Part shown: piece by piece, positions 14,514 through 21,152 of the stretch
Position numbering within the stretch: position 1 is the first letter of the stretch
Layout of the letters: each line of letters starts with the position of its first letter
Virus record (IMG/VR): IMGVR_UViG_3300009509_000107
Span: 1 to 23,039 of that record
Direction: 5' to 3' (one strand)
Source of the DNA: a virus
Length of the DNA stretch: 23,039 nt
The notes under the pieces: model-generated
Seen by the model: only the letters and a program-made list of their open reading frames with translations
The model's database searches: none
Told to the model about the DNA's origin: nothing
Program-made: the position numbers and the translations under genes

Positions 14514-16508
14514 TTAGTGGCATTCACGCCAGTTGTTTCCGATCTTCGCCTCTGCATCCACCTTGACTCGCAGCTTGAAGAACTCACCTGCCAAGCGCGC
14601 CGCGTCTATAGCTATCGCCGCGACTCCCTCTGCAACCTCAGGCTCACAGTCGAACTGCAGCTCGTCGTGCACCCACAGGATTTGTTGCACCCGGTCTAGC
14701 GGTGTAACTACCCACGAATGTTCTTCGATCAGTCCGGCTTCCATGAGTCTGTCTTCCACGATTATCATCCATACCTTAGCCAGCAGTCCTCCCAGATGCT
14801 GCAGCAGAGTGTTGAGTGATGAGTGGCGCGACGGCACACGTATGCGCCGGCCGTCCAGTGCCCTCAGGCTGCCACGCTTGGCCGCCTTGTAGCACGCATT
14901 CATCAGCGGCTCCATGCCGTGCAGTCCCTTCACCAGCTTGGACCTAGTGGCCCTGCCTAGCGCCGTCAGCTTCTTCTGGGTTACCTCCCCGAACTCAGCC
15001 TTCTGTGCTTCGGTCATGTCATCGTAGGTGATGAGCCCCAGCTTGTAGTCGCCGGCACCATACAGGTAGGCATACTCAGCTGTCTTGGTATTGTTGCGGT
15101 CGTTGAACGTGATGACGTGCATGGTCTCGGAGTGTACGTCCCCGTTGATCACAAGGTCCGCGTACTTGCCGTTATCATACCGCGCCATGTAGTTGCCCAG
15201 CGCACGCAGCTCGATGCCGCTAAGGTCCACACCAACCTGCTTGCGTCCCTTGGACACCTCGAACAGCTCGCGCATCTCTGCGCCCCAACCACCCTCGATG
15301 CCCTCCTTGATGGAGCCGTCCTTGTTCTTCTTCACCTTGGGTACTTGGCCGAGGTTCGGATTGACGTGGCTGGCTCTGGTGGTTCTGGTTCCGTTCTGAT
15401 TGACACGGCCGTGTATGCGCCCGTTGCGGGCCTGCTTGAACCACGCTTGGTTGCCCTCAGCCAGCATACCGAGACGCTTGTCGATCATCAGGTATGTGTT
15501 GAGTAGCCTGGCCTCGGGGTATAGGAGACCTGACAGCACCGTCTCGTCGATCTTCGGATCGCCGGTATCGGTGAACGCAGTGGGCTTCCAGCCATTGCGT
15601 ACGATAAGCCGATTGGCTATGTGCTGCCTGCTGCTGGGGTTGAACTCCACCAGCTTGACCGGGGTGTAGGGCTCGCCCTCGTCCACCCATTCCTTGCAAC
15701 CCAGCTCCTTGTTGTTGCGCTTCATGCTGCGCTTGGGCGTAACCATCGGTCCCTTCTTCAGGTAGAAGCTGCCGAACATTGCGATCAGCTCAGCCTCGAT
15801 GCGGAGTTTGTGCTTCATAATCTCCGCATGCAGTTTCTGCGCCTTGCTCTCATTGAACACCACGCCGAACTGCGTCTGCTTGGTCAGGATGCGAGCCACT
15901 CGGTTCTCTATACGGACTGCATCAGCTGCCTCCGTATAAGGGAACTTGGCTTCGAGGTAATCGAACAGGTCGATGTTGACCAGCACGTCCTCCATGCAGT
16001 ACTCGGCCCGCTGGGTAGCGTATGGTTCCGGCAGCTCCGGGTCCCACGGGTCCAGACCGATCGCTTCCATGCGCTTCTTGAAGTCATCCTTCAGGTGCCG
16101 GCCGATGCGCTGGCCCCACGCCTCCAGTGAGTGGCGACCATACAGCTTGCGGTCGATCCACTTGCCGTACTTGCGCTCGGCCGCGAAGTCCTTGGACTTC
16201 AGGTCGGACGCTGGGTACCACATCTCGGACTCCACCTTCGAGTCGCGGATGGTTCCGGTCGGCTTCCACCACGGCTTACACTTCTGGATGTACGGAATGT
16301 CGAACCCGTGGATGTTGTGTCCGCCGAGGTCCTCATGCTCCAGCTCGCGGAGAAGGTTGTCGATCTGCTCTTGGGTCCGCGCGAGGCGACGGTCGCCGGT
16401 CTCCCGGTCGACCGCAGCCAGCACGGTGATTACCTTAGGCTCGTCGTTGTTGATCCATGCGGGGTTTGAGAAATCTACCCCTGCTGATTCTACGTCAAAG
16501 ACCCACAT
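14514..16508 (-). CDS. DNA polymerase, family A, T7 gp5-like with 3'-5' exonuclease
   Basis: This is a 664-aa protein; T7 gp5 is 704 aa. The exonuclease residues D5 and E7 (WVFDVESAG), D70 (HNIHGFD) and D174 (YCMEDVLVN) are all present, so proofreading should be active. Polymerase motif A is VGVDLSGIELRALGNYMARY (D428). The nucleotide-binding helix has R471, K475 and Y479 followed by AYLYGAGD, and motif C is WVHDEL with H614 and D615. The protein ends GNNWRECH, like the NW..CH end of T7. Between FGSFY (245-249) and PYTPV (280-284) only 30 residues are seen, where T7 has about 59 containing the thioredoxin-binding loop. AGGAGG precedes the ATG. Confidence 0.96.
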   Translation of the reverse strand: MWVFDVESAGVDFSNPAWINNDEPKVITVLAAVDRETGDRRLARTQEQIDNLLRELEHEDLGGHNIHGFDIPYIQKCKPWWKPTGTIRDSKVESEMWYPASDLKSKDFAAERKYGKWIDRKLYGRHSLEAWGQRIGRHLKDDFKKRMEAIGLDPWDPELPEPYATQRAEYCMEDVLVNIDLFDYLEAKFPYTEAADAVRIENRVARILTKQTQFGVVFNESKAQKLHAEIMKHKLRIEAELIAMFGSFYLKKGPMVTPKRSMKRNNKELGCKEWVDEGEPYTPVKLVEFNPSSRQHIANRLIVRNGWKPTAFTDTGDPKIDETVLSGLLYPEARLLNTYLMIDKRLGMLAEGNQAWFKQARNGRIHGRVNQNGTRTTRASHVNPNLGQVPKVKKNKDGSIKEGIEGGWGAEMRELFEVSKGRKQVGVDLSGIELRALGNYMARYDNGKYADLVINGDVHSETMHVITFNDRNNTKTAEYAYLYGAGDYKLGLITYDDMTEAQKAEFGEVTQKKLTALGRATRSKLVKGLHGMEPLMNACYKAAKRGSLRALDGRRIRVPSRHSSLNTLLQHLGGLLAKVWMIIVEDRLMEAGLIEEHSWVVTPLDRVQQILWVHDELQFDCEPEVAEGVAAIAIDAARLAGEFFKLRVKVDAEAKIGNNWRECH

Positions 16509-16523
16509 GGTTGCCTCCTGTGG

Positions 16524-16685
16524 TTAAAGAAGAATGACGGCCCCGATTACTTTGCCAATCAGGTAGCCAACAGCCATGCCTGTCAGGATGTGAAGGCACA
16601 GGGATATGCGCGCCAGCCACATGTTGGCTTCTTTCAGCTGGACGGTTACATTCTCCAGCACATAGTCTGCGTATGGTGAACTCAT
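16524..16685 (-). CDS. 53-aa small membrane protein between helicase and polymerase
   Basis: The ATG at 16685 shares a base with the helicase stop (TAATG), and the stop is 15 bases before the polymerase start, so the gene fits the gap exactly. The product starts MSSPYADYVLENVTVQLKEA. It has a hydrophobic C-terminal half (residues 23-53) with ISLCLHILTGMAVGYLIGKV, then IGAVILL. It likely has one long or two short membrane helices, with the N-terminus in the cytoplasm. It belongs to no family that I recognise. Membrane attachment of replication is possible; a lysis-related role is another option. Confidence 0.7.
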   Translation of the reverse strand: MSSPYADYVLENVTVQLKEANMWLARISLCLHILTGMAVGYLIGKVIGAVILL

Positions 16686-18313
16686 TAGAAGTCCTCTTGT
16701 GTTTCGTTGAATGGATTACCCTTCGCCTTCGGCATAGGGATTGGTGCCTCGTACAGCAGGCCGGTCTCGAAGTCATACCTGAGTCCGATGGTCGTCCCGG
16801 TGCTCGTCCCGTACCTGTCCTTCAGTATGCGGAACACCGTAGTGCATGCGACAACCTCGTCCTCTGACTGCTGGTCTCTCTCGAGGCCTATCATCAGGTG
16901 GGACCAGAAGCCAATGGCGCGCGCACCCTTGAAGTGCCGGATGAATACACGCCCGCCTTCCTCATGCGGCTTGCCTTCCGGCGTGGCAAGGTGGCTGATG
17001 ACATGGATGATCAGTCCCAGCTCCTGAGCCAGACCCGCGAGGTCAGCCATCAGTGCCTCCAGCTCCCGGCGTTCATCCTCGGCGTGTGCCGCGAGTGCCG
17101 TCAGGTGGTCGAGGTAGATGTGCTTGCAGTCCATGGTTACTGCCATGTACCGGATGCGGGACTCGATGGTTTCCCAATCGCTGACACCGAAGTGGTTGTA
17201 CAGCACGATGTTGTCGGTACCATCAAGCGTGTCGATGGCGGCCACCAGCTCGTTCACTGTCCAGCCGGCGTCAGGTAGATGGAACTTCTTACCCATCAGC
17301 TTGCCGGCCAGTCGGCGCACCGTCTCCACGGGCGACTGCTCCAGATAGATGACGCCGCACTTGATGCCCAGCTCGACTGCATCGAACTCGATCATCTGGG
17401 TGAACACGTCAGTCTTGCCGATGCCAGTGCCGGCGCCGACCATGATGACCTGTCCTTCCCTCCGACCCTTGGTTGCGTCGGTGACTCCCTTCCATGGCCA
17501 AGGTGCGCCCTGCTTGATCGGGGTGATAGCCTCGTCCTTCAGGTCGCTGACACGTAGGATACCGTCAGGTCTCCACGGCTTGGCTGCCCAGAAGGCATCG
17601 ACCACCTCGGCACCACGCCCTTCCTGCAGCATGGCATTGGCGTCCTTCAGCGGCAGCTCGGCGATCTTCACCTTACCCGGCGGCAGGATTGCAGCCACGT
17701 CCTCGGCAGCCTTGCGGCCGGCATCATCCATGTCGAACATCAGGATGATCTGGTCGAACTTGTTGACCCAATCGTACTCCTGCTTGATGGCTTTGACTGC
17801 GCCTTGGGCCCCGCGCGGGATCGAGACGACCGGCCACTTGTTGCCGAACAGCTGGCTAACTGACATGGCGTCGATCTCACCCTCGGTGATGCACAGGTTC
17901 TTGCCGCCGTCTCGCCACAGGTGCTGGCCATACAGCCCGCAGTCCTTGCCGTCACCCAGCATGAGGAAGTCCTTGTCAGGGAAGCGCACCTTCTGAGCGA
18001 CGATGCGCCCGTCCTTGTAGTAGTTCGCGATCTGTACTGGCTTCCCTTTGAAGGTGCCGACTCCGTACTTCCACTTGGTTACTGTCTCCTCGGACAGCCG
18101 GCGTTTGCTAAGCGCCTGGTACTCATAGTCTTTTATGAGATCGCCACTCATGGGCTTGCTCCTGTGGTTCTGTTGTGAGCCGTCTGTCGGTGGCTCATGG
18201 TGCTCGCAGCCCGGTGTAAAGCAGTGGGCGTGCCCGTCATCGTACCGTGCGAGGTTGTTTACACTGCCGCACTTCGGGCACGGCTCTTTACCAACGCACG
18301 TGTCGCCGGACAT
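16685..18313 (-). CDS. Primase-helicase, T7 gp4-like
   Basis: This is a 542-aa bifunctional replication protein; T7 gp4A is 566 aa. The N-terminal zinc domain has C12, C15, C31 and C36. The TOPRIM primase core follows with CITEGEIDAM (E144) and ILMFDMDDAGRKA (D194, D196). The RecA-like helicase has Walker A GAGTGIGKT (K300), a YLEQSPVETV segment and Walker B HIYLDHLTAL. It ends TQEDF, and an acidic tail with terminal Phe is how T7 gp4 docks on the polymerase. A second start at 18151 (M55), with AGGAG 7 bases upstream, would make a helicase without the zinc domain, like T7 gp4B. The ATG at 18313 is one base after the preceding stop. Confidence 0.96.
   Translation of the reverse strand: MSGDTCVGKEPCPKCGSVNNLARYDDGHAHCFTPGCEHHEPPTDGSQQNHRSKPMSGDLIKDYEYQALSKRRLSEETVTKWKYGVGTFKGKPVQIANYYKDGRIVAQKVRFPDKDFLMLGDGKDCGLYGQHLWRDGGKNLCITEGEIDAMSVSQLFGNKWPVVSIPRGAQGAVKAIKQEYDWVNKFDQIILMFDMDDAGRKAAEDVAAILPPGKVKIAELPLKDANAMLQEGRGAEVVDAFWAAKPWRPDGILRVSDLKDEAITPIKQGAPWPWKGVTDATKGRREGQVIMVGAGTGIGKTDVFTQMIEFDAVELGIKCGVIYLEQSPVETVRRLAGKLMGKKFHLPDAGWTVNELVAAIDTLDGTDNIVLYNHFGVSDWETIESRIRYMAVTMDCKHIYLDHLTALAAHAEDERRELEALMADLAGLAQELGLIIHVISHLATPEGKPHEEGGRVFIRHFKGARAIGFWSHLMIGLERDQQSEDEVVACTTVFRILKDRYGTSTGTTIGLRYDFETGLLYEAPIPMPKAKGNPFNETQEDF
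18140..18165 (-). promoter_or_regulatory. Internal ribosome site and start for a short helicase form
   Basis: Within the primase-helicase gene the minus strand has AGGAG-CAAGCCC-ATG, with the ATG at 18151 in frame as codon 55 (MSGDLIKDYE). The spacing of 7 bases is ideal. Starting here would give 488 aa lacking the zinc domain, matching T7, where gp4B starts at codon 64. Confidence 0.75.
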
Positions 18314-18314
18314 A

Positions 18315-18506
18315 TTACTTCTCCGTAGGTCTGTAAGGTGGATGTCGAACTAGCATGCCGTGCAGGAACTCGATCTCCTGCCCCAGCTGCTCGAGCTGGG
18401 ACTCGACCATGCCCTTGTTGCCGGCCCGGTTCTGCAGCTTTGTGTCGGCAATTATCAATGCCATGCTGCGCACCTGACCCATGATGTAGTCGCTGGTCTC
18501 GCTCAT
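18315..18506 (-). CDS. 63-aa helical hypothetical protein
   Basis: The start at 18506 (MSETSDYIMGQVRSMALIIA) shares a base with the previous stop (TGATG), with GGGAG 8 bases upstream. A longer frame with an upstream ATG exists but would lie inside the zinc-ribbon gene. The protein is a likely all-helical, coiled-coil type: ADTKLQNRAGNKGMVESQLE, then QLGQEIEFLHGMLVRHPPYR. There are no cysteines or membrane segments. Its job is unknown; it is co-translated with the primase-helicase, whose ATG is one base after this stop. Confidence 0.72.
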   Translation of the reverse strand: MSETSDYIMGQVRSMALIIADTKLQNRAGNKGMVESQLEQLGQEIEFLHGMLVRHPPYRPTEK

Positions 18507-18673
18507 CACTTCGGCTCCCGCTTGAAGTCGCGCACTGCGTATCGTCCGCAGCGGGGGCACGTGTGCTCCACCTTCGCGTTGTAGACTGCCTCACCACTCA
18601 TGCGGAACTGGCATCCGGGGCAGGTGTAGGTACTGGTCTTGATCCAATCTGAAATGTTTGTTGCGTTTGTCAT
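18506..18673 (-). CDS. 55-aa zinc-ribbon protein
   Basis: The start at 18673 (MTNATNISDWIKTSTYTCPG) is preferred because GGGAGG lies 5 bases upstream; an ATG six codons earlier lies before that site. Two CxxC pairs are seen, CPGC (residues 18-21) and CPRC near residue 39, separated by 17 residues. This is the zinc-ribbon pattern of small DNA- or RNA-binding or adaptor proteins. A basic end (RDFKREPK) fits nucleic acid binding. It is the first gene after the terminator and starts the run of genes leading into the primase-helicase. Its specific target cannot be told from sequence. Confidence 0.75.
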   Translation of the reverse strand: MTNATNISDWIKTSTYTCPGCQFRMSGEAVYNAKVEHTCPRCGRYAVRDFKREPK

Positions 18674-18691
18674 GGTTGCCTCCCAAAACAA

Positions 18692-18721
18692 GAAAACCCC
18701 CAGACCATAAGGTCCGGGGGT
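18692..18721 (-). terminator. Probable rho-independent terminator after the RusA gene
   Basis: On the minus strand an ACCCCCGGACC arm pairs with GGTCTGGGGGT around a TTAT loop: 11 positions with one mismatch. It is followed by TTTTC and a further TTGTTTT. It sits in the gap between the resolvase and zinc-ribbon genes and would separate the SSB/RusA transcript from the replication genes. The interrupted T run suggests partial termination. Confidence 0.8.
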
Positions 18722-18750
18722 GGGGTAGTGGCTGCCTGTGGTCTTACGCC

Positions 18751-19191
18751 TTAAAACTGTACAACGAGAATCTGAGTGTGGGGTTCCTCCACGGTGAACT
18801 GTTTGGTTCCGGTCACCAGCGCAACCTGATCATCGTCTGACCAGACCGCACCGCACTTGGTTACGGCATCCAGCGTAGCCTTGAGGTAGTTGTCGACGTC
18901 GCCCCTCGGTGCGTGCAGCTTGGTGGTCTTCGGCTGCTGAACGTAATGCTCAGCCAGCACGGCCACCAGCCCGGATGGGAACGCAGGGTCTCCCTTCGGC
19001 AGGTGTAGTGCAGCCTGCTTCATCCAAGTAGCGTACGTCTTCAAGTAGTAGACACCCGCGTGCCTAGACACACGGGGACGACTTGCGGGTACCGGGTTCA
19101 GGGGAACCGTCAGCTCAATCTGACGGCGCCCCTTCGCCCATTTCCTCAGTGCCTCGACGCCAGCGTGATTAGAAATCACCCGAGCCGTCAT
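18751..19191 (-). CDS. RusA-family Holliday junction resolvase
   Basis: This is a 146-aa protein from the ATG at 19191, which has GGAG 6 bases upstream; a longer frame to 19290 lies fully inside the SSB gene and is not used. The RusA signature is present: an N-terminal beta strand with PLNPVPASRPRVSRHAG, then RGDVDNYLKATLDAV, and GAVWSDDDQVALVTGTKQ. The acidic residues in GDVDN and SDDDQ are the catalytic Asp set that binds metal and cuts four-way junctions. E. coli RusA is 120 aa. It occupies the place of the unrelated endonuclease I (gp3) of T7 and probably resolves branched replication DNA before packaging. It overlaps the SSB gene by 23 bases. Confidence 0.88.
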   Translation of the reverse strand: MTARVISNHAGVEALRKWAKGRRQIELTVPLNPVPASRPRVSRHAGVYYLKTYATWMKQAALHLPKGDPAFPSGLVAVLAEHYVQQPKTTKLHAPRGDVDNYLKATLDAVTKCGAVWSDDDQVALVTGTKQFTVEEPHTQILVVQF

Positions 19192-19834
19192 CGTCGGCTC
19201 CACCCTCGTCGTCACTGTCGAACGGTGCAGCAGAGCCGGCCTCATAGCCGTCCTCTTCACCGAACCCGTAGCTGTCAGCGTCACCACCACCGGAGCCGGA
19301 CACCAGCTCGATGATCTGCACGGCTTCCAGCTGCAGCTTCACGCCTGCACCCAGCTGCTTCGTGTACCAGAAGATGGGCTTGAAGGCCACCTTCAGTACG
19401 CTGCCGGAGTAGACAGCCGGGCACTTGGCCAGCTCGTTCTTGTGGGCGTCGAAGATTTTAGGCTTCAGCTCAAACTCTTCGCCGGTCTTGCGGCTCTTGA
19501 CCCGCGCCTTCATCTTGAAGTTGACCTTGATGACGCTGGTCTCTTCACCGTCCTCGTCCTCGACCACTGAGTACGGAAGGTCGGCGCGCTTGATCTTCTT
19601 GCGGGCCAGTGCCTCGGTCTTGAACTCACCCTTCTCGACTGCCTCAGCAACAGCCTGATCGAAGGCCTTCTCGGCCAAGTCGTCAAGGTAGTCCTTGAAC
19701 TTGGCGCCGGCCTGCTCGTCGGTGTCGATCTTCAGCGGGGCCTTGTACACGCCGTTCGCATCGAACTGAGTGTCAGGCTTGTTCAGACGGGGATAGGCAG
19801 CGATGCCCTTGGGGGAAATTACGGTCTTGCTCAT
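19169..19834 (-). CDS. Single-stranded DNA-binding protein, T7 gp2.5-like
   Basis: This is a 221-aa protein from the ATG at 19834 (MSKTVISPKGIAAYPRLNKP); T7 gp2.5 is 232 aa. The longer open frame upstream is not needed, and GAGG lies 10 bases before this ATG. The N-terminal two thirds form the OB-fold type core, with DTQFDANGVYKAPLKID, a basic region (LARKKIKRADLPY) and KVAFKPIFWYTKQLGAGVKL. The C-terminal 40 residues are Gly, Ser, Asp and Glu only in large part, ending DDDGSGDF. In T7 the acidic tail with terminal Phe is essential for binding gp5 and gp4. It protects and anneals ssDNA during replication and recombination. Confidence 0.92.
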   Translation of the reverse strand: MSKTVISPKGIAAYPRLNKPDTQFDANGVYKAPLKIDTDEQAGAKFKDYLDDLAEKAFDQAVAEAVEKGEFKTEALARKKIKRADLPYSVVEDEDGEETSVIKVNFKMKARVKSRKTGEEFELKPKIFDAHKNELAKCPAVYSGSVLKVAFKPIFWYTKQLGAGVKLQLEAVQIIELVSGSGGGDADSYGFGEEDGYEAGSAAPFDSDDEGGADDDGSGDF

Positions 19835-19841
19835 GTGTGTC

Positions 19842-19991
19842 TTACCTCGATTGGTTGCGTCGACGCTCGCACTCGCGGGCGCCTTGGTGTGGGACGTACT
19901 TGCTGCGGTCGCCCGCATCTCGGAGCTTACTGTCCAGCTTGACCAGCTTCTTGGCCAGCCGCTGGACTGCCTTCTTCAGTTCTGGGTCCAT
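19842..19991 (-). CDS. 49-aa basic hypothetical protein
   Basis: The ATG at 19991 shares its A with the previous stop (TGATG), and the TAA ends at 19842, just before the SSB start. The product starts MDPELKKAVQRLAKKLVKLD and ends with GARECERRRNQSR. The first 25 residues are a strongly amphipathic basic helix; the end is Arg-rich with one Cys. No family is recognised. The basic charge suggests nucleic acid binding or binding to the acidic SSB tail encoded next door, which is only a guess. Precise packing between two genes supports it. Confidence 0.6.
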   Translation of the reverse strand: MDPELKKAVQRLAKKLVKLDSKLRDAGDRSKYVPHQGARECERRRNQSR

Positions 19992-20209
19992 CACGACTCC
20001 TGTGCGTAGACTTCGATGACCTTGCCACAGGTCCAGACCTCAGCCTTCACCCCCGGCAGCTGCTTGCCGGCATCGTACTTCTCGCCGACCTCGTAGTTCA
20101 GCTCAGCTGCCATCGTCCGGCACTCGTTGAGTCCGAACATCTGGTTGTGGATGACGCCCTGACTGAGCGTGTTGTTCGCCATGAACAAGGTGAGAATTAA
20201 AACATACAC
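19991..20209 (-). CDS. 72-aa small exported or membrane-anchored protein
   Basis: The GTG at 20209 shares a base with the previous stop (TAGTG), and GGAG lies 8 bases upstream; a GTG three codons earlier is too close to the ribosome site. The product starts MYVLILTLFMANNTLSQGVI, a short hydrophobic N-terminus that looks like a weak signal peptide or anchor. Two cysteines follow, in GLNECRTMAAELN and EVWTCGKVIEV, which could form a disulfide after export. Proteins with this plan (N-terminal hydrophobic stretch, a Cys-helix, then a beta strand with a second Cys) are common among small phage genes of unknown function. Confidence 0.65.
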   Translation of the reverse strand: MYVLILTLFMANNTLSQGVIHNQMFGLNECRTMAAELNYEVGEKYDAGKQLPGVKAEVWTCGKVIEVYAQES

Positions 20210-20469
20210 TAGCGACACTCCTTCTTGATGTAGTCGAGCGTGCCCCTGATCTCACTGGTGTTGTGTTCCATAGCGTACTTGATGCCACGGTCTATCATCT
20301 CCAGTGCTCGCTTGCGGTCGACGCTAAGGGCGTCCAGATAAAGGGCGAACGTGTAACTCAGGACGGCAAGCCGAACCCGAGGGTCTTCGATGGTCTGCAG
20401 CCGGTCGATCACCAGCACGATGTTGGTGTCTAGGGCTGCGGGGTTAATCATGGACAGTGCTTCAAGCAT
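20209..20469 (-). CDS. 86-aa helical hypothetical protein
   Basis: No family is recognised. The product starts MLEALSMINPAALDTNIVLV and continues with helices rich in Leu, Ala and Arg (VRLAVLSYTFALYLDALSVD, then RKRALEMIDRGIKYAMEHN). It ends LDYIKKECR. It looks like an all-helical soluble protein. The ATG overlaps the end of the previous gene by eight bases. The stop is shared with the start of the next gene. It belongs to the run of small genes between RNA polymerase and SSB, where T7-like phages keep host-takeover genes; no such role can be shown here. Confidence 0.72.
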   Translation of the reverse strand: MLEALSMINPAALDTNIVLVIDRLQTIEDPRVRLAVLSYTFALYLDALSVDRKRALEMIDRGIKYAMEHNTSEIRGTLDYIKKECR

Positions 20470-20716
20470 CGTTGTCCTCCTGTTCGTTTGGGTTGTCCAC
20501 TATGCAGGTAATTACTTTGGTGCCCATCAGATGACTGGGTCCACGGTACTCATAGATGTTCTTGGCCAAGTGGTCCGGTAGTGAGTCGAGCTGCTGCTGC
20601 GCCAAGTCAATCTGGTGCTGCAGCCAGTTGTCCTGCGCTTCCCTGCGCCGGTCCTTGTGCGCCGCGCCCTTCCCCAAGATCGGGGGCAGGCGTGGCATAC
20701 GGGTCTTGCGTCCCAT
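20462..20716 (-). CDS. 84-aa basic hypothetical protein
   Basis: The start at 20716 (MGRKTRMPRLPPILGKGAAH) shares a base with the HNH stop (TGATG); an ATG four codons upstream is also possible. The N-terminus is very basic and Pro-rich, the middle is a Gln/Asp-rich helix (NWLQHQIDLAQQQLDSLPDH), and the end is acidic (VDNPNEQEDNDA). No cysteine pair or membrane segment is visible. The basic start could bind nucleic acid. Its function is unknown. Confidence 0.65.
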   Translation of the reverse strand: MGRKTRMPRLPPILGKGAAHKDRRREAQDNWLQHQIDLAQQQLDSLPDHLAKNIYEYRGPSHLMGTKVITCIVDNPNEQEDNDA

Positions 20717-21141
20717 CAGGCTACCCAAGAATGAGACTTGTGCAGCTGGTGCAGCCGGACGTGCTGCTCGCGCGTCAGGTACTCGAGGTTGTCCGGCCGG
20801 TTGTTCATGGAGTTGAAGTCGATGTGGTGAAGCTCCATCCCCTCCGGCCTCTCACCCAGAAACGCCAGCGCTACCAGCTCATGGACGCCGATGCGGATGC
20901 GCTTGCCCTCCGCATTGATGGGGCCTACGCGCAGGTAGTCCGGGGCTGTCGGGGTTGTCCAGTAGCACAACAGGTTGCCGGACTTCCCGATGATCTCCCC
21001 CTCCTCGGTGGCGTAGTAGCCGGGGAACCCCGGTATCGGGAGCTTCTTGACCAGCTGGGCCTTCAGCTCGGCCAGCTCGTTATGGGCGCAGGCCAGTAGG
21101 TAGGAGATGTGGTTGATGCGACGGTTGGTTTCATTGCTCAT
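20716..21141 (-). CDS. HNH homing-type endonuclease with NUMOD4-like motif
   Basis: This is a 141-aa protein. After a helical N-terminus (about 30 residues), a NUMOD4-like motif is seen (IPGFPGYYATEEGEIIGKSG, about 51-70), which often binds DNA in homing endonucleases. The HNH domain follows: HELVALAFLGERPEGMELHH, with ID, then FNSMNNRPDNLEYLT. The His-His-Asn set and NN..NLE are the marks of the metal-binding catalytic fold. GGAGG lies before the ATG, 11 bases after the RNA polymerase stop. As a free-standing HNH gene with no intron visible, it is likely a selfish element spreading among related phages, or a nuclease harming competing phage or host DNA. Confidence 0.88.
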   Translation of the reverse strand: MSNETNRRINHISYLLACAHNELAELKAQLVKKLPIPGFPGYYATEEGEIIGKSGNLLCYWTTPTAPDYLRVGPINAEGKRIRIGVHELVALAFLGERPEGMELHHIDFNSMNNRPDNLEYLTREQHVRLHQLHKSHSWVA

Positions 21142-21152
21142 GGTGTGCCTCC

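Noticed and set aside
19192-19290. Longer N-terminus for the RusA protein
   Set aside because: These 33 codons lie wholly inside the SSB gene, have shadow-like composition, and the start at 19191 has a proper GGAG.
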